From: Vicinamibacteria bacterium
GTDB lineage: Bacteria > Acidobacteriota > Vicinamibacteria > Vicinamibacterales > UBA2999
DNA: 11,592 bases
Assembly (NCBI GenBank): GCA_025938035.1
Contig: JAICQE010000145.1
Location: forward strand, 1-11,592
Direction of reading: 5' to 3'
Positions within the stretch are counted from its first letter, which is position 1; every line of letters begins with the position of its first letter. Under the pieces are notes generated by a model that ran no database searches, was not told the origin of the DNA, and was given only the letters and a program-made list of their open reading frames with translations. The position numbers and the translations under genes were made by a program. Of the stretch, positions 1-5,370 are shown in pieces.

Positions 1-63
1 ATCGTTCGAATCGTTCGAATCGTTCGAATCGTTCGAATCGTTCGAATCGTTCGAGTCGTTCGA
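1..63. repeat. 9-bp tandem repeat, seven copies
   Basis: Six perfect head-to-tail copies of ATCGTTCGA (1-54) are followed by one variant GTCGTTCGA (55-63). The array starts at the first base of the window, so its true length is unknown. It lies just past the stop codon of the dehydrogenase gene, which ends at 71, and I see no gene covering it. Every junction creates the 6-bp palindrome TTCGAA. The 9-bp period would keep frame if the array were translated (Ser-Asn-Asp on the minus strand), but nothing here shows that it is. There are no spacers, so it is a minisatellite-like array and not CRISPR. Confidence 0.95.
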
Positions 64-70
64 AAACGTT

Positions 71-844
71 CTATTGGTTCACGCCGCTGGCCAGGAAACC
101 TCCGTCGACCGCGATCACCTGGCCTGTCACAAAGCTGGCTGCGTCGGACGCCAGGAACACCGCGGCGCCGACCAGCTCGTCGAGCTCGCCGAAACGTCGC
201 ATCGGCGTCCGCATCAGCAGCTCCTGACCGCGCTCCGAGCCGACGATCTGGCGATTGAGGTCCGTGATGAAGATGCCCGGCGCGATGGCGTTGACCGTCA
301 CCCCGTGCGGCGCCCATTCGACCGCCAGCGCGCGCGTCAATCCGGCCACGCCCGACTTGCTCGCCGTATAGGCCGCGACCTGATTGAACCCGAGAAACGA
401 CGACAGCGACGCAACGGTGATGATGCGCCCGGCCCGGCGCTCTACCATGCCGGCGCCGAACACCTGACACGCATGGAGCGTCCCGGTGAGATTCGTGTCG
501 ATGATGCGTCGCCAATCACCATCGTCCATGGCGAGCGTACTGACGCGCGCAGAAACCCCGGCGGCAGTAACCAAGACGTCCACGCCACCAAACGTCTGGA
601 AGCAGGCGTCGCGCACGCGTTCGAGCGACGCACGGTCGGTCACGTCCGCCGTCAGGCGCAACGTCCGGCGGCCTCGCGCCTCGATGGCTGCCGCCGATTC
701 GTGAACGCCACCTTCACGCCGCCCGAGCACCACGACGTCGGCGCCGGCGTCGGCCAGGCCCAGCGCAAGCGTGCGCCCTATGCCGCTCGTGCCGCCGGCA
801 ACCACGGCGGTCTTCCCTGAAAGGTTGAACGGACTCTTCCCCAT
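71..844 (-). CDS. SDR-family NAD(P)-dependent oxidoreductase
   Basis: A 257-residue classical short-chain dehydrogenase/reductase, a soluble Rossmann-fold enzyme that interconverts an alcohol and a ketone with NAD(P)H. The cofactor loop is GGTSGIG at 17-23, with Ala16 where the family usually has Thr. The NNAG motif appears as TAAG at 93-96. The full catalytic set is present: Asn118, Ser146, Tyr159 and Lys163 (YTASK). The C-terminus has the usual VDGG (246-249). Length is typical. Overall character is closest to the gluconate 5-dehydrogenase / 2-deoxy-3-deoxygluconate dehydrogenase / SDR-type mannonate oxidoreductase group, which would suit uronic-acid catabolism. Substrate cannot be read from sequence, so no symbol is given. 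The ATG at 844 directly precedes the start of the fold; no clear Shine-Dalgarno is seen, though TATGAT on the minus strand (854-859) could be a -10 element. It is separated from the sugar operon by a toxin-antitoxin pair and recQ. Confidence 0.93.
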   Translation of the reverse strand: MGKSPFNLSGKTAVVAGGTSGIGRTLALGLADAGADVVVLGRREGGVHESAAAIEARGRRTLRLTADVTDRASLERVRDACFQTFGGVDVLVTAAGVSARVSTLAMDDGDWRRIIDTNLTGTLHACQVFGAGMVERRAGRIITVASLSSFLGFNQVAAYTASKSGVAGLTRALAVEWAPHGVTVNAIAPGIFITDLNRQIVGSERGQELLMRTPMRRFGELDELVGAAVFLASDAASFVTGQVIAVDGGFLASGVNQ

Positions 845-925
845 ACGCGGGCCATCATATGTGGACTGCGCCGTGCGGCTCTCGTCCGGAGCGATTCGTG
901 ATCGGTTTCGACGGCTAGCGGCGCG

Positions 926-1330
926 TCATCGCACCGGCTCGTACAGCTCGAGCCCGGGCAGATCGACGAAGTCATCGGGGTTCAGCGTCCAGAACCGGGC
1001 GCGGTGCTCGATGGCACACGCCGCGATCGCGATATCCATGTCCCGGCCGCGCGCGCGCTTCAGGCTGCGGTACATGCGCGCCGCCCGCGCCGCCTCCGCT
1101 GGCCCGAACTCCCGTGCGGCCGCCGCGGGCAGCACGGCCTCCTGGTCGGCGAGCTCGTCTTCGGTGCGGGGGCCCCGCAGCCATTCATAGAGCACGAGGG
1201 TGGATGTGCCCAGCACGTGCCCGGCCGCAATCGTTCGTTCCAGGTGCGGCAGCGAATTGCGCCTGCCCGACAGCGCATCCACCAGCACGGAGGTATCAAG
1301 GTGCACGGTCACCGGACGGGACGACTCCAT
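926..1330 (-). CDS. vapC: PIN-domain toxin, VapC-like
   Basis: A 134-residue PIN-domain protein, typical length for VapC toxins, which are Mg2+-dependent endoribonucleases that cleave tRNA or rRNA when freed from their antitoxin. The acidic metal-binding set is visible: Asp12 in HLDTSVLVDAL, Glu49 in YEW, Asp97 and Asp99 in RDMDIAIAACA, and Asp119/Asp120 in LNPDDF near the C-terminus. The ATG at 1330 lies 22 bp inside the 3' end of the upstream antitoxin gene and has no Shine-Dalgarno, so translation is probably coupled. The toxin is complete with no visible lesion. The RNA target cannot be told from sequence. Confidence 0.93.
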   Translation of the reverse strand: MESSRPVTVHLDTSVLVDALSGRRNSLPHLERTIAAGHVLGTSTLVLYEWLRGPRTEDELADQEAVLPAAAAREFGPAEAARAARMYRSLKRARGRDMDIAIAACAIEHRARFWTLNPDDFVDLPGLELYEPVR

Positions 1331-1587
1331 CCGGCGCGGCGCGATCGACGGATCTCCCGCAGCTCCTCGCGCACGGCGGACGGCGCGCGCGTCGCGGGCC
1401 GCTGCTTGATCCGGTGCAGCACCGCGAGCAGACGCTCGCGCTCCTCCGCCGGCAGGATCTCGTCACGCGCAGCGTACTGGGCGATCGCTTCCCGGACAAT
1501 CTGACTCTGCGGCTTGCGGCTCCGTTCGGCGACGCGGCGCAGCGTCTGCACCGATTCATCGTCCAGCGAGAACGTCAGCTTGGGCAT
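1309..1587 (-). CDS. Ribbon-helix-helix antitoxin
   Basis: A 92-residue protein whose first ~40 residues (KLTFSLDDESVQTLRRVA, then SQIVREAIAQYA) are a ribbon-helix-helix DNA-binding fold of the CopG/Arc/MetJ type: a beta strand that contacts DNA followed by two helices. The charged Arg/Glu-rich C-terminal half would wrap the toxin. It is paired with the PIN toxin through a 22-bp overlap, the standard antitoxin-first order of VapBC loci. The ATG at 1587 is chosen because the fold starts immediately after it. The frame stays open further upstream, but that stretch runs into the 3' end of recQ and matches nothing. Such antitoxins normally repress their own promoter; candidate operator repeats lie just upstream at 1597-1618. 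Calling it VapB is by partner; RHH antitoxins also carry other names. Confidence 0.88.
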   Translation of the reverse strand: MPKLTFSLDDESVQTLRRVAERSRKPQSQIVREAIAQYAARDEILPAEERERLLAVLHRIKQRPATRAPSAVREELREIRRSRRAGWSRPVR

Positions 1588-1596
1588 ACCACATGC

Positions 1597-1618
1597 AATA
1601 CTACCATACTGCCGTATT
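1597..1618 (-). promoter_or_regulatory. Candidate autoregulatory operator of the toxin-antitoxin pair
   Basis: This AT-rich stretch lies 10-31 bp upstream of the antitoxin start in an otherwise GC-rich region. It holds an inverted repeat AATAC (1597-1601) / GTATT (1614-1618) and a direct repeat ATACT at 1598-1602 and 1606-1610, an 8-bp spacing. RHH antitoxins bind short half-sites like these. Minus-strand TAGTAT could serve as a -10 element, but no good -35 is visible. The assignment rests on position and repeat geometry only. Confidence 0.4.
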
Positions 1619-1643
1619 TCTGCCCTGGCTGGCCGCAGCGAGC

Positions 1644-3560
1644 TCACAAGTGCGCTCGAACCACTGACACGATGGCGTCGCCGTACTCCGTCGCCTTGCC
1701 CGGGCCGATCCCCGGCACCGCAAGCAGTTCGTCGGTTGACCGGGGCCGTGCGGCGGCAATCGCCATCAGCGTCCGGTCGTGGAGGATGATGAACGGCGCA
1801 ATGGCCCGGCGCCGCGCCTCGGCGAGGCGCCATTCCCGCAGCGCGGTGACAGTCGCCTGATCGGGGGCGCGCTCTGGTGATTCTCCCGCCGCATCGTCGA
1901 GCGTCGGCCCGCGTAAGCCGCGTCTCCTTCTGGCGCGGCGGCCGCCGGCAGGGCGCGACGCCGGAATCGACATCTGCACGTCCTGAACCCGGCCAGCCAT
2001 CACGTCGCGCCCCATCGGCGTCAGCAGCAGCGTCCGGTACTCGTCGCGCGACATCGCGATGAGCCCGGCGCCGCAGGCGGCGTCAATCCAGCGTTCGATC
2101 GTCTTTGGATCTCGGCCCGCCAGAATGCCGGTGGTCGAGAGACCCGTCAGCGGCGGGGGAAGATCATCGACGGCCCCCACCAGCATGGCGGCGATCCGCC
2201 GGCGGCCGTAGCGTTCTCCCGCCCGCGCGATGCCGGAGAGAATCTTGCGGATCAGCAGACGCGATTCTGGATCGAGCGTCGTGCGCGCCTGACAGTTGCC
2301 GCACGATCCGCATGCGCCAGGCGCGGCCGCATCCCCGAAGTAACGCAGGATCGTCGAGCGGAGGCAGTCCACGCTGTCCGCGTACGCCACCATGCGCCGC
2401 AGCTTTTTGCGTTCCAGGTCCTTCCGGCGTTCGAGCTCCGCGGGATCGAGCGGTGTCGCAGCCCGATCAGGCAGGTCGTCGCGGCCTTTGTCGATCAGGA
2501 ACTCGCGCGTCTTCACGTCCGCGTAGTTCCAGAGCAGGGTTGCGACCGCGAGCCGCCCGTCGCGGCCGGCGCGCCCGATCTCCTGGTAATACGCTTCGAT
2601 GGAACCGGGAATATCCATGTGAATCACCGCCTCGACGTCCGGACGGTCGATTCCCATTCCGAAGGCGTTCGTCGCACAGACGACCGCCAGACTTCCCCGT
2701 GCGAACGCATCCTGCACGCGCGTCCGTTCGGCGTCGATGAGTCCCGCGTGATACGCGGCAGCCTGCATGCCGGCCAGTGTCAACGTGTCCGCCGCCTCTT
2801 CAGCCTTGCGGCGGGTGGCCGCGTACACGAGACAGCGTGCGGCAGGTATCAGGCCCGGGAGCAGCTCGTGCTTCTCCGTGTCGCCGGACACGGGCTTCAC
2901 GCGCAGCTCGATGTTCGGACGGTCGAAGCCGGCGACGACAACGCGTGGCGCCGACAGACCGAGCAGCTCCACGATGTCCTTCCGCACTTCCGGCGTCGCG
3001 GTCGCAGTGAATGCGGCCATCGGGGGACGTCCCGAACCGCCGTCGCTCCGCCGGCACTCGCCCGCCGCGGCACGCAGTCGCCTGTAGTCGGGCCTGAAGT
3101 CGTGGCCCCACTCGGAGACGCAATGCGCTTCGTCGACAACGAAGCGCCCGACGGGGATCTCGGGGAGGGCCCGGCGAAAGACGTCCGACGCAAAGCGCTC
3201 GGGCGCGACGTAGAGCAGTTTCAATTCGCCCGCGCGCGCGGCGCGCATCGCCTCACGCCGTACCTCCGCCGATGCCTGCGAGTGCAGCGCCGCCGCGCGG
3301 ATGCCGCGACGCGTGAGCTCGTCCACCTGGTCCTTCATCAGGGAAATGAGCGGCGAGACGACGAGCGTGACACCCGGAAGCAGGACGGCCGGCAGCTGAA
3401 ACCCGAGGGATTTGCCGGAGCCGGTGGGCATCACCGCACACAGATCGCGTCCGTCGAGCACAGTGTCGACGAGCGCCTGCTGTCCCGTCCTGAAGGAGTC
3501 GTGACCGAAGTAGCGACGCAGCGCAGAAGTGACGTCTTCAGAGCGATTACCGGGAGCCAC
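1644..3560 (-). CDS. recQ: ATP-dependent DNA helicase RecQ
   Basis: A complete 638-residue RecQ, a 3'-5' superfamily 2 helicase for recombination and replication-fork repair. In order: FRTGQQ (23-28, motif 0); Walker A MPTGSGKS (44-51); DEAH (143-146) followed by the RecQ aromatic-rich loop CVSEWGHDFRPDY (147-159); TATAT (185-189, motif III); a second RecA lobe ending in motif VI QEIGRAGRDG (326-335); the RecQ zinc site with Cys399, Cys417, Cys420 and Cys423; a winged-helix region (~430-530); an Arg-rich basic linker (~540-550); and a C-terminal HRDC domain (~573-636) with LLAVPGIGPGKATEYG. Length is near the E. coli enzyme (about 610). The start is GTG at 3560: no in-frame ATG exists before the Walker motif, and the N-terminus from here aligns with other RecQs. 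Divergent from the sugar operon across a 71-bp gap. Confidence 0.97.
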   Translation of the reverse strand: MAPGNRSEDVTSALRRYFGHDSFRTGQQALVDTVLDGRDLCAVMPTGSGKSLGFQLPAVLLPGVTLVVSPLISLMKDQVDELTRRGIRAAALHSQASAEVRREAMRAARAGELKLLYVAPERFASDVFRRALPEIPVGRFVVDEAHCVSEWGHDFRPDYRRLRAAAGECRRSDGGSGRPPMAAFTATATPEVRKDIVELLGLSAPRVVVAGFDRPNIELRVKPVSGDTEKHELLPGLIPAARCLVYAATRRKAEEAADTLTLAGMQAAAYHAGLIDAERTRVQDAFARGSLAVVCATNAFGMGIDRPDVEAVIHMDIPGSIEAYYQEIGRAGRDGRLAVATLLWNYADVKTREFLIDKGRDDLPDRAATPLDPAELERRKDLERKKLRRMVAYADSVDCLRSTILRYFGDAAAPGACGSCGNCQARTTLDPESRLLIRKILSGIARAGERYGRRRIAAMLVGAVDDLPPPLTGLSTTGILAGRDPKTIERWIDAACGAGLIAMSRDEYRTLLLTPMGRDVMAGRVQDVQMSIPASRPAGGRRARRRRGLRGPTLDDAAGESPERAPDQATVTALREWRLAEARRRAIAPFIILHDRTLMAIAAARPRSTDELLAVPGIGPGKATEYGDAIVSVVRAHL

Positions 3561-3571
3561 GTGAGACCTGC

Positions 3572-3594
3572 CGACGACGATGGTAGCGTCGTCG
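3572..3594. promoter_or_regulatory. Inverted repeat in the recQ/iolB divergent intergenic region
   Basis: A perfect 8-bp inverted repeat, CGACGACG (3572-3579) and CGTCGTCG (3587-3594), with a 7-bp spacer, sits inside the 71-bp region between the two divergent starts (3560 and 3632). It could be an operator for the catabolic operon or a leader hairpin. No convincing -35/-10 pair is visible here; TAGATT (3617-3622) is a weak -10 candidate for the plus-strand operon. The trinucleotide composition makes a chance origin possible. Confidence 0.35.
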
Positions 3595-3631
3595 CAGGGC
3601 GGGAGGGAAGGTGAGGTAGATTCTCAGGTGG

Positions 3632-4420
3632 ATGCTTTCTGACACGCTGGTGCGGGCTCCTCGACGGCAGGGTTTGCAGACGCTGCAGCGGCGCGGTGAA
3701 CACGGTGCGCTGGAACTGACGACGCATCGGCTGATGCTCGCGCCCGGCACGTCGGAAACGTTTGTCGTCTCGGGCGAGGAAACCATCGTCGTGCTGATCG
3801 ACGGGCGAGGCCGACTCGAGGCTGGTGACCGGTCGTGGAGTGTTCAACGCGGCAACGTCTTCGCGGATCGCGCGACCGCGTTGCTGCTTCCGCCGGCCAT
3901 GAGGTTGACGGTGCACGCAGACACGCCGCTCGAAGCGGTGCTGATATCGACACCTGCTCCCGCCGGCGGCGCTGCGGTACTCTGCGCACCGGACGATGTC
4001 ACCGTTGTCGAACGCGGCACCGACCTCTACAAACGCGAAGTCCGCAATCTCTTCACCACGGACCCGCACGCGCAGCGGCTGATGGTCGGGGAAACCGTCA
4101 ACGCGACGGGGCATTGGAGCAGCTATCCGCCGCACAAGCACGACGGGAAGGACAGTGAGCCTCGGCTGGAGGAGATGTATTACTACCGGGTCAATCCGCC
4201 TGAAGGCTTCGGATTGCACATCTCGTACACTGCGTGGGGCGAGGCGGCCACGCATCAGGTCAGGGACGGCGACCTCGTGCTGATCCCGTACGGATATCAC
4301 TCGGTCAGCGCGCCGCCCCGCTACGAGCTGTATTACCTGTGGGCCATCGCCGGCGACGAACGGAAGCTTGCCGTGTACGAGGACCCGGCACACAGGTGGA
4401 TTCACGGAGTGACTCCATGA
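3632..4420 (+). CDS. iolB: IolB/KduI-family uronate isomerase (5-deoxy-glucuronate isomerase-like)
   Basis: A 262-residue double-cupin protein of the KduI/IolB family, close to the ~270 residues of Bacillus IolB, which converts 5-deoxy-D-glucuronate to 2-deoxy-5-keto-D-gluconate in inositol breakdown. The IolB hallmarks are clear: NATGHWSSYPPHKHD (157-171), LEEMYYYR (179-186), GYH (221-223) and the C-terminal DPAHRWI. Likely metal ligands are His168, His170, Glu181 and His223. Three signature spots differ from the usual family form as I recall it: YTDD is YTAW (199-202), GYHPV is GYHSV, and YYLNVMAGP is YYLWAIAGD (234-241). It is the first gene of a glucuronoxylan-type operon, overlaps the next gene by 4 bp, and no other iol gene is present. 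I therefore infer action on a uronic acid released by the downstream alpha-glucuronidase; family membership is firm, substrate is not. Cytoplasmic, no signal peptide. Confidence 0.88.
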   Translation: MLSDTLVRAPRRQGLQTLQRRGEHGALELTTHRLMLAPGTSETFVVSGEETIVVLIDGRGRLEAGDRSWSVQRGNVFADRATALLLPPAMRLTVHADTPLEAVLISTPAPAGGAAVLCAPDDVTVVERGTDLYKREVRNLFTTDPHAQRLMVGETVNATGHWSSYPPHKHDGKDSEPRLEEMYYYRVNPPEGFGLHISYTAWGEAATHQVRDGDLVLIPYGYHSVSAPPRYELYYLWAIAGDERKLAVYEDPAHRWIHGVTP

Positions 4421-5370
4421 AACGAACTGTCATTGCGATCATCGCGGCGACAAGCCTTTTTGCGGCGTTGACGACGCGCGCCGCGGCGCCTATTGCCGTG
4501 ATGATTCTCGACGGCGAGAGCGCGGGCACCTACCACGACTGGCAGCGCGTGACGCCGGTGCTCAGGAAGATGCTGGACGAGACCGGCCTCTTCACCACGA
4601 CCGTTGTGTCCGCGCCGCCGGCCACAGGTGACGTCGGCGCCTTCATGCCCGACTTCGCAAAGCATCAGGCCATCGTCCTGAACTACGACGCCCCGGACGA
4701 GCGATGGTCGCCTGCCGTGAAGGCGTCATTCGAGCAGTACGTGAAAAACGGCGGCGGCGTCGTCGTCGTGCACGGCGCAGATAATGCGTTCCCAGGCTGG
4801 CAGGCTTACAACGAGATGATCGGCGTCGGCGGATGGCGCGGGCGAAGAGAGCAGGCCGGGCCGTACTGGTTCTTCAGGGACGGGAAGCTGACGTCGGATG
4901 CGAGCGCCGGTCCCGCCGGCAGCCACGGCCGCCGCGTTCCCTTCCAGGTCGCCGTTCGCGACCGGTCGCACCCGATCACGAGAGGCCTCCCCGCTCTGTG
5001 GATGCATCAGGGCGACGAGCTGTATGCGCGTCTGCGCGGCCCCGGCCGCAACATGACCGTCCTGGCGACGGCGTTCTCCGATCCGCAGAACAACGGCAGC
5101 GGCCGCGACGAGCCGATCCTGATGGTGCTCTCGTACGGCAAAGGACGGATTTTCCACACGACGATGGGGCACGACATCAATGCGTTGAGCTCCGTCGACT
5201 TCGTCGTCACGCTGCAGCGCGGAGCCGAGTGGGCAGCGACCGGCCAGGTGACGCAGAAAGTTCCGCCCGGTTTCCCCACCGCGACAACGGTGGCCTATCG
5301 CGCCGATCTGGCGGCGATGGATCCGAACTACAGCAGCGGGCTCGACAGCCTCACCGCACGCCCGCGATGA
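4417..5370 (+). CDS. Exported ThuA-domain protein
   Basis: A 317-residue ThuA-like protein (class I glutamine-amidotransferase-like fold). The start at 4417 is chosen because it forms an ATGA overlap with the preceding stop and begins a clean signal peptide: MKR, then a hydrophobic stretch (~5-20), with likely cleavage near the Ala-rich 22-24. The mature part shows ThuA landmarks: a core strand and turn VVVVHGADNAFPGW (115-128), MHQGDELYARL (196-206), and FHTTMGH (246-252), with His119, His197, His247 and His252 as candidate metal or catalytic residues. ThuA proteins are linked to sugar use, with ThuA/ThuB acting in disaccharide 3-keto formation in rhizobia, and bacterial polysaccharide loci often carry secreted forms; the reaction of this subgroup is not settled. 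Placement between the uronate isomerase and alpha-glucuronidase suggests a periplasmic role on xylan-derived oligosaccharides. An upstream in-frame extension of 61 codons inside iolB is rejected. Confidence 0.87.
   Translation: MKRTVIAIIAATSLFAALTTRAAAPIAVMILDGESAGTYHDWQRVTPVLRKMLDETGLFTTTVVSAPPATGDVGAFMPDFAKHQAIVLNYDAPDERWSPAVKASFEQYVKNGGGVVVVHGADNAFPGWQAYNEMIGVGGWRGRREQAGPYWFFRDGKLTSDASAGPAGSHGRRVPFQVAVRDRSHPITRGLPALWMHQGDELYARLRGPGRNMTVLATAFSDPQNNGSGRDEPILMVLSYGKGRIFHTTMGHDINALSSVDFVVTLQRGAEWAATGQVTQKVPPGFPTATTVAYRADLAAMDPNYSSGLDSLTARPR

Noticed and set aside
1..63. CRISPR array
   Set aside because: Units are 9 bp with no unique spacers.
1588..1833. Longer N-terminus for the antitoxin
   Set aside because: The extension overlaps the recQ 3' end and has no similarity to the ribbon-helix-helix fold, which begins right after the 1587 ATG.
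2619..3614. 331-codon plus-strand open frame opposite recQ
   Set aside because: Shadow of recQ; contains no recognisable domain and ends in the intergenic region.
3431..4405. 324-codon minus-strand open frame opposite iolB
   Set aside because: It spans the recQ start and the divergent promoter region and has no motif, while IolB signatures are on the plus strand.
4833..5366. Upstream in-frame extension of aguA (178 codons)
   Set aside because: It lies entirely within the ThuA gene and is Arg/Pro-rich without a domain; the ATG at 5367 precedes the signal region.
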